64,000 bases of DNA from Tupaia tana (taxonomy: Eukaryota; Chordata; Mammalia; Scandentia; Tupaiidae): assembly GCA_026018925.1 (NCBI GenBank), contig JAKSZU010000002.1, positions 154,091,300-154,155,299 on the forward strand, given 5' to 3'. Both the position numbers and the translations under genes were made by a program. The notes beneath the pieces were generated by a model that saw only the letters and a list, made by a program, of their open reading frames with translations, searched no databases and was not told where the DNA came from. This document shows positions 1 through 14,997 of this stretch, piece after piece; position 1 is the stretch's first letter, and each line of letters begins with the position of its first letter.

Positions 1-118
1 CACAGGGCCGACCACGGTTCAAGGCCCAATCGTGGTGGCTTGCTTTCTCACTTGTTTTCTCTCTGTCTCTGTCTCTCTCTAATCAAACTGGAAAAAAAAA
101 ATAAAGTTAAATAAAATG
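1..118 (+). mobile_element. tRNA-SINE type B, cut by window edge
   Basis: Lacks the head before the B box. Ends GGCTTGCTTTCTCACTTG plus an A/T-rich tail. Confidence 0.7.
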
Positions 119-520
119 ATTCTTTAAAAAAAGGCACATTAATAAAAATTCATTGCAGCTAACCAAAGAGATAAAAATAAGTTACATAGTTTTTAATAAA
201 ATCAGAAAATATAACACTCTGATCACAACAGAATCCATATATTTGTAAAGCTTGTTTAGTAACATATGTTAATATGTAACAAAATTTTATTCAGCTCTGT
301 GCATCTGGTAAAGTCATTCCTATTCCAAAGACAAATGTATTAACCTTGAGTTGCAGTCTCTTCATGGTTGTTTTATGTTGTTCATTGCACACAATCTAGT
401 TATGAAGCATAAAATTTTTAAAAGACCATAACAATAATAAAAAAAAATCTATACTCTTCAAAAACTGGGTATATATCTAGTTTTACATAATTATCCCCAT
501 TGGGGGGGAAAAAGGGCTCA

Positions 521-779
521 GGGGCCGGCAGTTGATGTAATAGCTATGTCACTGGGCTCCCATGTAGTTGACCACAGTTAAAGTCCTGGACCTGGTGGCT
601 TAAACTCACACTGGGCACATGTGCATGCCCGCCCAAGATCCCGAGAGGAGAATGGAGAAAGGATTACAGTATGGTCATCCTCTCTGGAGGGTGATTTCTC
701 GCTTTCTGTCTCTCTGTCTCTCTCTCTTTTGGGCGAGCACACGTGCCCCATAACAAAAACCTCTCCAGGAAATAAAAAG

Positions 780-810
<31 letters not shown>
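521..810 (+). mobile_element. tRNA-SINE type A with a 30-G run after its tail
   Basis: Head GGGGCCGGCAGTTGATG; the 3' end AAACCTCTCCAGGAAATAA is followed by exactly 30 G at 781-810 instead of poly-A. Confidence 0.85.
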
Positions 811-811
<1 letters not shown>

Positions 812-1033
812 GGGCAAAAGAAGAGTCCTGCAGCCTCTCCGTTATCTGGTTTTCAGCTCTAAGAAGCCTAAACTGGCAGAGGGACAAATAATCTGATATT
901 TTATATAAACCACAAATAAAAGACATGACACAAGTTGAAACATCTGTCTCACTACCTGATGTGTCTATACATGAATCTATACAATATAAATGGATCTGAC
1001 ATTTATCTCTGATGTTAGGCAATGCTTCAATGT

Positions 1034-1280
1034 GGGACCAGCAGTTGGCGTAATGGCTATGTCGCTGAACTCCGAAGTAGTCAGCCATGACTCGGTAGCT
1101 TAAACTCATGCCAGGCGTGTGTGTGTGCATGCCCAGGCTCCCAAGAGGAGAATGGAGAAGGGATTGAGGCTTGGCCATCCTTCCTGTGGGGTGATTTCCC
1201 GCTTTCTGTCTCTCTGTCTCTCTTTCTGATGAGTGCACATGTCGTATAGCAAAAACCTCTCAAAAAAAAAAAAAAAAAAG
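1034..1280 (+). mobile_element. tRNA-SINE type A
   Basis: Complete copy with an A-tail, flanked by the target duplication AATGCTTCAAT (1021 and 1281). Confidence 0.9.
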
Positions 1281-1357
1281 AATGCTTCAATCCACTGACA
1301 TTTGGATAGCATCAGATACCTCTAAGTAGAAACAGCAAGTTAAGAATTTATAGTATG

Positions 1358-1560
1358 GGCTGGTCCCAGGGTCTACTCATTAAAAATGCCACATTCCACA
1401 TGGCCAACCACAATTCAAATCCTGGCCCTGGCAGCTTGAAAAACGCACTGGATGCATGTGCGTGTGTGCCCCAAATCCAAAGGGATTATGGCAGGATACC
1501 ATGATTGGGGGAGTGATTTCTCTCTCTCATATGAGCACACATGCCTTCTGGCAAATAAAA
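1358..1560 (+). mobile_element. old diverged tRNA-SINE
   Basis: GGGCTGGTCCCAGGGTC.. CATGGCCAACCACAATTC.. GCAGCTTGAAAAACG; internal losses. Confidence 0.6.
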
Positions 1561-1761
1561 ATATTTCTGTGTACTTTTACCCCTCCGGTATCCACCACCC
1601 CCACCTCCAGTTTTAAAATTTTCTTTAACATTAGGAGTAAACATTTCCAATGATTAGCTACATTTCAAGATTTTATAAAATTTCTTAACATTATAGTGTG
1701 CTGAGAAATATAGGTCTAAAAACAAAGATCAGCAACCGCATTAAATTCTTAACAAATACTA

Positions 1762-1767
1762 TTTATT
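1762..1767 (-). terminator. candidate polyadenylation signal of CFAP96
   Basis: AATAAA on the minus strand (plus TTTATT), 162 nt beyond the CFAP96 stop. It is the nearest canonical signal; usage is inferred. Confidence 0.45.
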
Positions 1768-1928
1768 AAGTAGCAGTACTAAAATAAGAATATATGAGTG
1801 ATAGGTTTAAATTTTTTATAAATGCTTGATCTATCTGTTCCACAGTATCTTATATTTTTTCAATGAATTAGCTCTTGTTATTGAATTACTGGTAGTCAGG
1901 ATTCAATACGCTACATGTCTCCCAGTTG

Positions 1929-1977
1929 CTAATAGGACTGTACTGAAGCAGTCTTGTAGTTCTTCACATTTAGTGCC
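1929..1977 (-). CDS. CFAP96: CFAP96 last coding exon
   Basis: After the acceptor TGATTTTAG at 1978, the exon completes Arg and encodes [15 protein letters not shown] plus TAG (1931-1929). It is too short for ordinary ORF finding and was placed by the phase-2 junction and the conserved C-terminus. Confidence 0.9.
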
Positions 1978-4287
1978 CTAAAATCAGAAAACACAAATTT
2001 CATTTTATAGGTACAAGTAATCTATACATACATTCTTTTACATTTCAATGCAGACTTTTTGTATTAGAAAATTAAAAACCAAGATATTTTATAACCTATA
2101 GCAATTCAAAACCAAAAATTTCTCATGAACTTCAAAACTTCACTTTGGGACCAGCAGTTAGTATAATGGCTATGTCGCTGGACTCCCATGTAGTCAACCA
2201 CGATTCGAGTCGGACCTGGTGGCTTAAACTCACACCGGGCGCATGTGCGTGCGTACCCAGGATCACGAGAGGAGAATGGAGGAGAAGGGATTGCAGTGTG
2301 GCCATCCCCCTGGGGGGTGATTTCTCGCCTTCTATCTCTCTGTCTCTCTCTGTCTTTCTGGCGAGCGCACGTGCCCTGTAGCAAAAAACCTCTCCAAAAA
2401 AAAGAAAAAAAAAAAGAAAAAAAAATATTAGACATACGTAGATTAGTTCAAGTGGCATTAAAACTTTCAATGACTAGATAGACAGGTAACGCATTGGATT
2501 CATATGACATTGCATAAACACACACATAGAGTGACAGAATAGGGCTGGGCCCATAGTATGACAGCACAGCACATAGTATGACAGCACTGGATCTCACATG
2601 GGATCCATTACTGGCCCATCAGGGTTCAGGTCCTGGCCCCATGGGCTCTGGGTGTGTGCTTATGTCCAACATCCTAACAGGATGGAAGATGGAGGATGAG
2701 GGATTGTAGTGTGGCCAGGCCTCAGTGGGTGTGGGAGATGTGCTTTCTTTCTCCCTCTCATGTGCATCCTCTTGAATAATACATATATATACACACATAC
2801 ATATTATATATGTGTGTATGTATATGTGTAAATATATATATGTGTGTGTGTATATATATATATATACACACATATACATATATATATATATAATAGGAAT
2901 GAATGAATGAAGCTTTTTCAAATAGGAATTTTAGAAGATAGAAAAAGATTTCAATATGGGAGGGCAGGTATGTGGAAGGAGCTGAGGTTTCAAAAGTCGC
3001 TCAAAATTCTTTTTTGAAAGTATATATAAATAAAAGGTACTATTCTGAAGAAGTCTGAAAGTTGCAAAAGTTGTTTTGTTGTTTTGTTTTGTTTTGTTTT
3101 CTGGTTAAATGTAAGCTATGCTTACCTTTTGACATTCAGAGTCATTATACTTTCAACTGGTCGGCTTTTGGGTCCACTTGGCGGGTGGAAAATCTTATCA
3201 CCTTTTCCGAAACTCTCCTTTATTGACTTCACCACATAAGGGTCAGCAGAATGTGAAGGGTAAGGGTCAAATGTTCCTGCCTTCATTCCACCAGCCTACA
3301 AATAAAATGAAACAATTCACAAATGCTTTCACAAATGCTTCAACAAGTTCATATACTGGGTCATCAGGAAAGTCATGATGTATTTTTCTATGCAAAAATG
3401 CATCAGCATTTTTTCTGATGACTCAATATTTGAGGGAGAGAGCTTCACAAAGTTCATTAAAAATATGAAGTATGAAAAAAATCCACGCATGGATTTTTTT
3501 AAAAAAATACATTTTTCCACAAACTTTTTCAAGTTCCCTTGTATTTTTTGTCATCTGTGAAGTTGATTTTACACTTAAGGAAAATCATCTATACTGTTTA
3601 ATTCAAATACTAGCAAAAGATCTCCCTACTACCAATTTTACAGGGATTTTTGAAACACTAATTCCAAAGCTTCTACATAAAAATGAGCATGTTTACAGTA
3701 AGGTGATAAGTTAAAACTCTTGCCAAGCATTAATATTTTAATGAGAGTTTATCAGATCATGCTATCACCTAGTTAGAGGTAATACTATTACTGCGGGAAT
3801 GAGACCTAGATTAGATATATTTTGATAGGAGATGGGGAACAGGGACTTGGCATAACATGAGTTTACTGAATGTTGGTCAATGAAAGGAAAGATATTAAAA
3901 AAAAAAAAAAAAAGAAAAAAAGAAAGAAAAGGGACCAGCAGATGTCATGATGGTTATGTCACTGGACTCCCACATTGCCAACTGCAGTTTGAGTCCCAGA
4001 CCCAGCAGCTTCAAACTCACGCCAGGGACATGTGCGTGTGCCCAAAATCCCAAGAGGAGAATGAAGGAGATTGCAGCATGGCCATGCCCCCAGGGGGTGA
4101 TTTCTCACTTTCTGTCTCTCTGTCTCTCTAGTGAGTGCACACGCTCTGTAGCAAAAAATTCTCTTAAAAAAAAAAAAAAAGAAAAAACAATGTCATATAG
4201 AAATAGGTGAGAGAAAAATAGATATGTAGAGATCTATCTATCTATAAACACATAAATCTACATATAAATCTATTTTTCCTATATCTA

Positions 4288-4323
<36 letters not shown>

Positions 4324-7300
4324 CCTGTATATAGACAGATAAGTGTGTATATAAATATATATAATATATATAAATATATAATGTATATCTGTTATAGATA
4401 TATATATGGGAGTGTGTGTGTGTGTATATATATGTGTGTGTGTGTGTGTATATATAGCATGAAACAGACTGAGAGATGACACACATGTATTTTTGAAACC
4501 ACTAAGATGGTCTCAACACCATGAAGATACAGAACATTCCCATTTCTATCCTCTCCCAATGATTTCTCATGTCTCAGAACTGGATTTTGAAAAATACAGA
4601 AGACAGATCCTGGACCAGTAGGTGGCATGGTGGTTAAGGCACTGTACTCCCACATGGCTGACCACGGTTTGAGTCCTAGACCCGGCAGCTTAGGAATCAC
4701 AATGGGTACAAATGACAGATCCTTATTTCACCCTTTATATCAAACGCATTTCAGATAAGGATATAAATGCAAAAGGATAAGACCAAAGAATAAACCAAGA
4801 TATTTTATTCTAATATTGGTGGTAAAGAAAGTGATTCTGGGGACCAGCAGTTAGCATAATGGCTATGTCACTGAACTCCCATGTAGCTGACCATGGTTCG
4901 AGTCCCAGACTCAGTGGCTTAAACTCACACCGGGCGTGTGTGCGTGCGTGCCCAAGATCCCGAGAGGAGAATGGAGGAGAAGGGATTGTGGTGTGGCCAT
5001 CTCCCCTAGGGGGTGATTTCTCACTTTCTGTCTCTCTGTCTCTCTCTGTCTTCCTGGCGAGCGCACGCGCCCTATAACAAAAACCTCTCCAAAAGAAAAA
5101 GTGATTCTAAAATCATGTAAACCTCACCACGAAGGATAGACAAATTTGATTACACCACATCTTAAAATTTCTCAACAGCACAAAATACTACTAGCTGTGT
5201 CAAAGATCCAACAAACTAGGAAAGTTATTTTCAATCCAAATCATAAAAGAATAATATCCTTAATATATTCAATATAAGATCTTCAAAAACAATGTGAAAA
5301 CCACAAACCTCTTAAAAAAATCCACAGGGAAAAATGAGCAGACAATTGACCAAAAAAAAAAAAAAAGGCAACATATAAAATTTATAAACTGTAAGATCAT
5401 TTTTATTTTTATTCTCACTTATAAACTTCTACTGTAGAAAGGCAATTAATTTTCACTACCATTTCTAAAGCTAAAAGATGGTTTAGCTTTTATGGTTTTG
5501 AGAAAAGTTAAGCCAAGGATCTAGACAGGCACTTTAAAATTTACTGTAAATTTGAATACATTTGAAGTGATTAATAATTACTTCATTATCCTCTATACTA
5601 CTATTAAAAATTATGACTTTACATAATTTTGTTTCGTGATTTTTGGCATCCATACAAACAAAAGTATATTATTTATATGAGTAATAAAGTAAAGGCAAGG
5701 GGTAGTATTTCCCTATAATTCTAATTTTTTAATTCTAAATGTGTAATTCTAAACATTTTTAACTTACTTTTTTACCAGGAGAAGAAGGTTTAAATGGGCT
5801 TGAAAGCAAACCTTTCTTCTCTTCTATTTTAATTGGTGGCAAAGTTTTCTCAAAAACATAAGGATTGGTATCAAAATAGTCCCGTGGGTAGAGATTTAAC
5901 TTGAAAGGTGACCCTTTCAGTAAACGATGGTGTTCTTCATTCTCTTTCTGCAAATCAAAGAGTTTGAAAATTACATGGCATAAATTACAGAAACTGAAAA
6001 CGACCTAGAGTCAAATATTCTTTGAACTTTTAATATAAACATCTAGATTATTTAACATATATATTGCCTACTGCTCTTTTTAAAACATTTTTTTCAGGTC
6101 TAGCAGATGGCATAATGGTTACATTGCTCCACTCCCATATAGTCCACCATGGTTCGAGTCCCAGACCTGGCAGCTTAAAACTCACACCTAGCATGTGTGC
6201 ATCCAAGATCCAGGAGGAGAATGGGGGAAAAGGAAATGTGGCAGAACCATCTCCCCAGGGGGTGATTTCTCACTTTCTCTCTCTCTTTCTCTCTCAGTCT
6301 CTGCAGTAGGCACACATGTCCTGTAGCCAAAAAAAAAAAAACAAAAACAAAAAAAAACAAAAAACCAACTCTCTTAAAAAAAATTCTTTTTGGGGGCCAG
6401 CAAGTGGTACAGTGGGTAAGGTGCTGGACTCCCACATGTCTGAACACAGTTTGGGTCCTGGACCTAGCAACTTGCTTTCTCATTTTCCTTTTCTCTCTCT
6501 CTGTCTCTCTCTGGTGAGCACACATGCCCTGTAGCAAATTAATAATAAATAAAATTAAGTAAATAATTATTTTTTAAAATTTCTCTTTTAAACTTTATTT
6601 TTATGAGATAAAAGATATGCCCTATTTATGAAAAAGCATTAATTACAATTATTCATTTTGGATATGAGTTTATTTAAGGCATAGAGCTCTATTGATCACC
6701 TGAACAAATCTATATTAACCATCGGGGTAGTATGATCCAAACCTAATCCAAACTCTAGTCCCTTCCCGCTTTTTAGCCTTTCTCAGAGACTCTGTTAAAC
6801 TTACTTTACCCTTCTACACTTTTACCCATAATGTCAAATCTTCAATTGTAAACAAGGATGATAGTAACACCCTCCCCTGCCACTGTTAATACTAAAAGAG
6901 AGGAGTACACGGTGGTCCTCTCCTTATTTACAATTTCATTTTTGTGGTTTCCTTTACCTGTGGTCCACCACAATCAGTTATCTTTATTAATATAAGATAT
7001 TTTAAGAAATAGAGCCCACAGCCACATAACGTTTTATTATAGCTTATTATTGTAATTGTTCCATTATTTTTTTAAATAATTATTGGTGTTAACCACTTAC
7101 TGAGCCTAATTCATAAATTAAACTTTATCATAGGTATGTATGTACAGGAAAACAGAGAACAATTAGAGAGTTTCTGGAATCCCCTGCAGCAAGGAGGGTA
7201 CTACTGTATAATGTACCTGACACACAGTAGGCCCTCAATACACGTCAGGTTTTTTTTTTCTTTTCCTTTTTTCTTTCTTTTTTTTTTAGAGAGGTTTTCA

Positions 7301-10300
7301 CTATAGGGCGTGTGCGCTCGCCAGACAGACAGAGAGAGAGACATAGAGACAGAAAGCGAGAAATCACTCCCCAGGGGGGATGGTCACGCTGCAATCCCTT
7401 CTCCTCCATTCTCCTCTTGGGATCTTGGGCACACGTGCACATGCGCCCGGCGTGAGTTTTAAGCCACCGGGTCCGGGATGCGAACCACAGTCAACTACGT
7501 GGGAGTCCAGTGACATAGCCATTACGCTAACTGCTGGTTCCCAATACACATTAGTTTTTACTTCTTAGAAAAAGAAATGCCTAATTTTTACATTAAAAGA
7601 TTTGTTATATAACTTTTTATTTTTTTGGAGAGGTTTTGCTATAGGGCGCGTGCACTCGCCAGACAGACAGAGAGACAGAGAGACAGAAAGCGAGAAATCA
7701 CCCCCCAGGGGGATGGCCACGCTGCAATCCCTTCTCCTCTCTCCTCTTGGGATCTTGGGCACACACGCACACGCGCCTGGTGTGACTTTTACACCACCGG
7801 GTCGGGACACGAACCGCGGTCAACTACATGGGAGTCCAGCGACATAGCCATTATGCTAACTGCTGGTCCCAAAATTTTATATTTCTAACTACCTAATATT
7901 CAAACAAAACAGACATCAATTGTCCTCTGCTAAGTTTCAATCTTTTCTATGGGATAATACTAAGTATAAAATTTGCTAGCTATCAATAAATTAGCAAACA
8001 TTCATATTATGACAGAGAATCCAGAAATAAATTCACATACATACAGGCAGCTGTTTTTTTCAGGCAGCTGATGCCAAAAATATCCACTGGGGAAAAGACA
8101 ATCTCTTCAAGAAATAATGCTAGGAAAATTGTACATTTATATGTAGACTAGTGAAGACAGATCTGTATTTCTCACAAAATACGTAATCAATTTCAAATGT
8201 TATGTTTAAAGATTCAAACAAAAAAGCTGACATTATACAGCTACTAGAAGAACACATAAGGGAAACACTTCAAGAACATTAGGATGGGAAGAAAACTCTT
8301 GAATAAAACCTCAACAGTACAGGGAACAAAAGCAAAAATAGACAAATGAGACTACATCAAACTAAAAAGCATCTGCATAGCAAAAGAAATGATCAACAGA
8401 GTGAAAAGACAACCCACAGAGTGGGAGAAAATATTTGCCTATCATCCATCTGACAAGGGATTAAGAAGCAGAAGAAACTCAAAAACTCAGCAGCAAAAAT
8501 TAATAATAGGGCAGGGGCCACCACACCCACAAAAAATAATAATATCCCAGTTTAATAATTGGCAAATGGGCCAGCTGGTGGTATGGTGGCTAGAGCAGCT
8601 GAATCTCACAAGACCAATTGCACAGTTTGAGTCCTGGATCTGGCAGCTTGAAAAACATACCAGAGAGGGAGAAATGGAGAAGGAATTGTAGCATGGTCAA
8701 CCATCATGAAGGGGGATGCCTTCTCACCATCTCTCCCTGGTCTCTCTCCAGCAAGTCCACATGCCCTCTGGTAAATTAATAATTAATTAAAATTTTAATT
8801 ATAATTAAAAGTTTAAAAAAATAAAAATGGGTAAATACAGGTGCATGCACACATGTCCAGGGTCCTGATGGGATGGAGATTTGAAATTATAAAAAAGGAT
8901 TATGCCATGACCAGGCCCTGTTGGGGATGCTTTCTCCACATCCATATATTTCATGCATCTACACACGCCCTCTATCATATTAAGAAGAACAAAAACAAGA
9001 AGACCAATGGGCAAATGACCTGAACAAACAGTTCTCAAAACAAGGCATATAAATGGCCAATGAACATCTGAAAAAATGATCAGCATCATTAATTATGAGG
9101 GAAATTAAAATGAAAACCACAATGAAATACCATCTAACTCCAGTTTGAAAGGCTATTCTCAAAAAGACAAAAAAATAAATAAATAAGAATGCTGGTGAGG
9201 ATGTGGAGAAAGGATCCACAACAAAGGGAAATGTACGTTATGTGTGGAATGCACATTATGGTGGGAATGTACATTAGTGCAGCCATTATGGAAAACAGGA
9301 CGGCAATTTCTCAAGAAACTAAAAGACCTGCCAATATTATCCAGTAATTCCACTATTAAGCATAGATCCAAAGAAAAAGAAATCAGTATGTTGTAAAGAT
9401 ATCTGCACCCAGTGTTTGCTGCAGCATTATTCACAATGGCTAAGATATAGAAGGAACCCAAGTGCTCATTAACAGATGAAGAATTTTTTAAGTAATACAC
9501 ACATACACACACTCAAAGAGAGAGAACAGAATTTTTCAGTTATTAATGTGAAATTTAGTTCTTTGAGATTAAATGGATGAGCCTAGATGGAATTTGGAAA
9601 AAATGACCTTATAAAAGTAGAGAGACATAGAATGACTAGTAGATGCTGAAGAAAATGAGGGGAGGGGAGTAGAAGGATGTTGCTTAACAGGAACAATATT
9701 GCAGATAGAACACTATCTAGCATTAAAATAAACAGTAGGGAGAACGTGGTTAACGACTTACTGTATAGAATGCTATAAATTATTAAAATGAATTGAAATG
9801 ATGAGTATACTAATGACCCTGATTTAATCATTACACACCGCATTCATGTACTGAAAAATCTCATCATTCAACAAACTGAACTGAAAACATTTGAGAAATG
9901 AAATCTGAAATAGTTACTTGAGAGAAGACTAATTTTCACTACTAGGAATCCTACTGTAACACTTTCAGAGTTTTTTTCTCTTTTTGAATTTTTTTCCTGC
10001 TTTTGATTATCCTCTCCTTTTCTCTAGCCTGTTGAACTTTCGTCCACTTTATAATTTATTAAACTCTCCCCTCAGAGATTTCCGATTACTCTGGTCTGCT
10101 GTATGGCTCAATAATCTGCCTGGTTTTTTTTGTTTTGTTTTTTTGTTCTTTTTCTTTTTTGAGAGGTTTTGGCTATAGGGCTTGTGCACTCGCCAGAAAG
10201 ACAGAGACAGAGAGACAGAAAGCGAGAAATCACGCCCCACAGGGGGAATGGCCACGCCGCAATCCCTTCTCCTCCTCTATCCTCTCAGGATCTTGGGCAC

Positions 10301-13300
10301 GCATGCAGACGTGCCTGGCGTGAGTTTAAGCCACTAGGTCTGGGACTCGAACTGCTGTCGACTACATGGGAGTCCAGCAACATAGCCATCACGCTAACTG
10401 CTCGCCCCAATAACCCGCCATTTAACTGTCACCCCAGGTGATTCTGATGAGTATTATTATAAGGCAATGTTTCTTGTTTGTTTGTTCTTAAGGCTTTTGC
10501 CATAGGGCATGTGCGCTTACTGGAGCAACAGAGACAGAGAGACGGAAAGCGAGAAGTCACCTCCTGGGGGGCTGGTCATGCCACAATCCCTTCTCCACCA
10601 GTCTCCTCCTGGGATCTCAGGCACACATGCACATATGTCCAGTATGGGTTTTAAGTGCCAGGTCTGGAACTCGAACTGTGGTCGACTATGTGGGAGTCCA
10701 ACAACGTAACCACTATGCCCTCTGCTGGTCCTGCATAAGGCAGCGTTTAAGGACCACTTTTCACTAGAGGCTGGTCACCTTTTACCAGAAGAATACTGTA
10801 TTTGTTTTACTGATCTCTGCCCTGGAGTATTACATTGAGTACTGATCAATACATGTATGAGAAACTACTCAAAGCCAACAAGAGAAAATAAAACAACAAA
10901 AGAATTTGGGGTAAGAATGTCTGGCTCTCACACAGAGCTAGGATTGATGCGGATTCCTACCAGCTATGCTAGAAAACTTCTCAAGTCACAGGGCATGAGT
11001 GCAGTATCCAGAAAAGTCCTGCCTCAGTATTGGGTAATAATTACCCCAAGATTGAATACTGTTCCTATTCCATATAAAAATCTTAAAAGAAAGACCTGAA
11101 AAGATCAAATAATTTCTAAGCAATTTAACTCCATTCCAGAACAAAGTCCAATAGTATCAATAAGAATACAAACGTATATAGCATTTACCAAGGTCAAATT
11201 CCCAGTGCCTGACATTCAATCAAAAATTACCAGTTATATGAAGTAGGAAAATATGAGTCATACTAAGAAGCAGCAGCAGCAGCAATTTTTCAAAATCAGC
11301 CAAGAACTGGCAGAGATATTAGCTTTGCAGAGAAGAGCTATAAAACAATAATTATAACTTTATTGCATATCCTCAAAAAGAAATTAGAGAGGGACCAGCA
11401 GTTAGCGTAATGGCTATGTCACTGAACTCCCATGTAGCTGACCATGGTTCAAGTCCTGGACTCGGTGGCTTAAACTCACGCCAGGTGTGTGAGTTTAACA
11501 CTGGGCCTTGGGGCTTGAAAAATTCTCTCTTCTCTCTCTGGCAAGCTCATGCACCCTATAGTAAACTAAAAAGAAAAGGAGAAAGGAGAAAGGAGAAAGA
11601 GAAAGAGAAAGAGAAAGGGAAAGAGAAAGAGAAAGAGAAAGAGAAAGGAGGAGGAGGAGAAGGAGAAGGCAAGGCAAGGCAAAGAATACAGTTAATCAGG
11701 TCAAGTTAATATAAGTCTTACACCTAGTTTAGAAAGACATAAGACAGATGTGGTAAATCATAATAGGAAATAAAATTCATCCTGGAAAGAGCTGAGATCT
11801 ACAGCAACATGTAGAAATCTAGGGGCCAGACAGTGGCACAGAGATGTTCTGCAAGGCTGATCAACATGGAAAGGTTCCGGGACCAGTAGTTAGCATAATG
11901 GCTATGTTGCTGGACTCTCATGTAGTCAACCGCAGTTCGAGTCCTGGACCCGGTGACTTAAACTCACGCCCGGCGCGTGTGCGTGCGTGCCCAAGATCCC
12001 GAGAGGAGAATGGAGGAGAAGGGATTGTGGCGTGGCCATCCCCCCTGGGGGGTAATTTCTCGCTTTCTGTCTCTCTGTCTCTCTCTGTCTTTCTGGCGAG
12101 TGCACGCGCCCTATAGCAAAAACCTCTCAAAAAAAATAAATAAATAAAATTAAAAAAATTAAAATCATGGAAAGATTCCTGGTTCACATCTGAAGACTTC
12201 CGTGCCCTGAGTAAACCAGGCATGCCAGGTGCCCAGGGTCCAGGGCTGGCTGATCCTGGGGATGGATCATGACATTGGAACCCTGCTAGCAGTGCCTTCT
12301 CTCTGCCCCTCTGTGTCAATTTCAATCATGGAAGAAATAAATAAATTTTTCAAAAAGATGTAGAAATTGACTATCAAAAAGGTAAAATTACCACGACTCA
12401 TAAACACCAGTCTGCATTGTCCCAGTGACACAAAGAGATAGAACAAAATTAGATTACAGGTGAACTCTCAATGTTAACCAAGTAAGAGAAAGACTGAAAA
12501 TTCAAAATAGAGTATTTTACCTTATAATTTACTCTTGGTGCATCATAGAAGTCAGCAGAGTGTGAAAACTGTTTACCTATGGTAATATTTGCATAGCTAA
12601 GGAAGGAAAATAAGTAGGGGTGACATCAGGGTTCAGAGAGCTGACGTTTTATTTTGTTTTTAAAACTCAAAACATACTAAATGATAGGAAAGTATTCAAA
12701 ATAGCTTACCCATATCCGGTTCCTTTCTTCCCTGGGTTTGTGTATAAATTCTTTCCAGGTGCCTCATATTTCTCTCTGGGTTTCAACTGTGCACTGAAGA
12801 ATGGGACTGGGCCACCTATCGTTCCGTAGTAGCTTCCTAATCCACATCTTCAATTAGATTTTGTTGTTATTTTTTAAAGACAGAAATGAAAATGGCAAAT
12901 TTCATATTATATGTCTTTTACCACAGTTTTTAAAAAGATTGAAAAAGGGGAAAACATATAAAAGGAAGTTGATTTGCCTGACTTCACTGAAGGAAAAAAT
13001 GAAGTATTTAATCGAATCTTATTTTCCTCAGTTTTACAAATTAGGCCAGCAGGCAGCATAGTGTTTAAGGCACTGGACTCCCACATGGCTGACTGCAGGT
13101 CAAGTCCTGGGCCTGGAGGCTTAAAAATTATCCAGGTCACATGAATGTGCAGGCCCAAAATCCCAAGAGGAGAATGGAGGAGAAGGGATTGCAGCGGAGA
13201 GATTTCTCACTCTCCCTTTCACTGTCTCTCTCTGCCTCTCCAGCGAGCATATAAGTCCCATGGCAAAAACCTTAAAATAAATAAATAAGTACAAAAAAAA

Positions 13301-14923
13301 TAGGGGCCAGCACGAGGGGTAGTGGTTAAGGTGCTAGAGTCCTGCATGGACAACCACAGTTCAAGTCTCAGACACAATGGCGAGAAAATCATGCTGGGCA
13401 CATTTGTGTGTATGGCCAAAATCCTGAGAGAAAGGACTGTGGCATGGCCATCCCCTCTGTGGCGTGGCTTCTTACTCTCTCTCTCTCTGTCTCTGTTTCT
13501 CTCCAGCAAGTACATGTGCCCTATGGCAAAAACCTAAAAAAAATAAATAAATAAAGTCACAAATTTTGAGGTAAGATACTAGGTGTTTAATGTGTTTGTG
13601 CTTATTGTAAATGTTCTACATATTTTCATAGTTTCAAAATTTTATAATTTGGGGGAAGATATAATAGTTGCCATTAAGTCAGTTAACTCTAATACTAGAC
13701 AGACCCTTTTGTGCTATTAGATAAATTTCTAAGTACTTTTCAAAAAATCAACTAACAGAAAAATTAATCAAATATTTTTCTTCAATTTTAATGTTTAATT
13801 TTCTGGGTACACAGTATATATGTGATTGTTAAACTATTATCCAACAGTTTTTTTAACAAATGTTTTCTTTAAAATTTTCACAATAAAAAGAATAACCAAT
13901 GTTAGTAAAAGTCAGAGTCTCTCATTTCTAAGTTATCATTGAAGTAAACAAGTTTTAATGAGAAAATGGTCTATAAGACAAATAAAGCCTTACTAGCAAA
14001 ACTTGACACTCTTTTGAGTTAAAATTTTTAAAAATTAGAAAGCTAAGAATACTGATTATTTATTATTGCCAGCCTACAAATAGTGGGAGAGGATATTCAT
14101 TTTTTATTAATCCCTACATACGTATGTATCTCATAAAATTCTAAAATGCAATAAGAAAATAAATCAATAGGACAGAGAAAAAGATAATTATGCACAAAGA
14201 TAATTTAACTAGATCATGATTTAATACAAGCTTTAAAAGTCACCACATTTAGAACTTTTCTAAATGCCTATGGTTCCATAATTTAGTGTTAACTAAGTAC
14301 TCATATAAGGGCCTCTTAGTTAGAGCACCAATCCTTGGAAATGCTCTCTGTGTCCCTTAAATTACAGGTGTTTGTCATTTATTTGTGACTTTTTAAGAAG
14401 AAAGAAAAGCTAGTCTGATTACAAAACCATTATTACATATGTCTTAGCTGATGAATATAAGCATATTATAAACTGATGTGTCAAGGCAGGAATTTCCGAC
14501 TGTTACTGCATGGATCAGAGTTCATCATAGAACAGGTGAGCAGACTGAAAAATAGGAAAAGAGTTATTTGAAGGGCAAAATATATACATTACATGAAAAA
14601 GGAATGAAGAAATAACAAAAAGAAAAGAAAAAAATTTTTGAATTTATGTCTATAGAGAAAATGAGGAAGTCCAAGAAATAGTAATAATATTAAAAATAAA
14701 TTCAAATATATTCAAGTATGGAAAGATGGCAAAAGCTGAATTCATAACGAAAAAGAAAAGAAATTACCACTCTTACTAAAACCAATAACTTTGGCTGAGA
14801 ACTAAAGAGTTCCTATTAAAATTAGAAGCATGGTAAGGGGCCAGCAGGTGGTGTGGTGGTTAAGGGCTCTGGACTCCCACATGGTCAATCACAGTTTGAG
14901 TCCCAGACCTAGCAGCTTGCTTT

Positions 14924-14997
<74 letters not shown>

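Noticed and set aside
675-1238. 187-codon open frame and the many similar proteins containing [11 protein letters not shown] or [10 protein letters not shown]-like text
   Set aside because: These are translations of SINE copies in various frames. They recur with each SINE and have no independent coding support.
8389-8691. Functional L1 ORF2 gene
   Set aside because: Only a short 3' part remains, interrupted by SINE sequence and stops.
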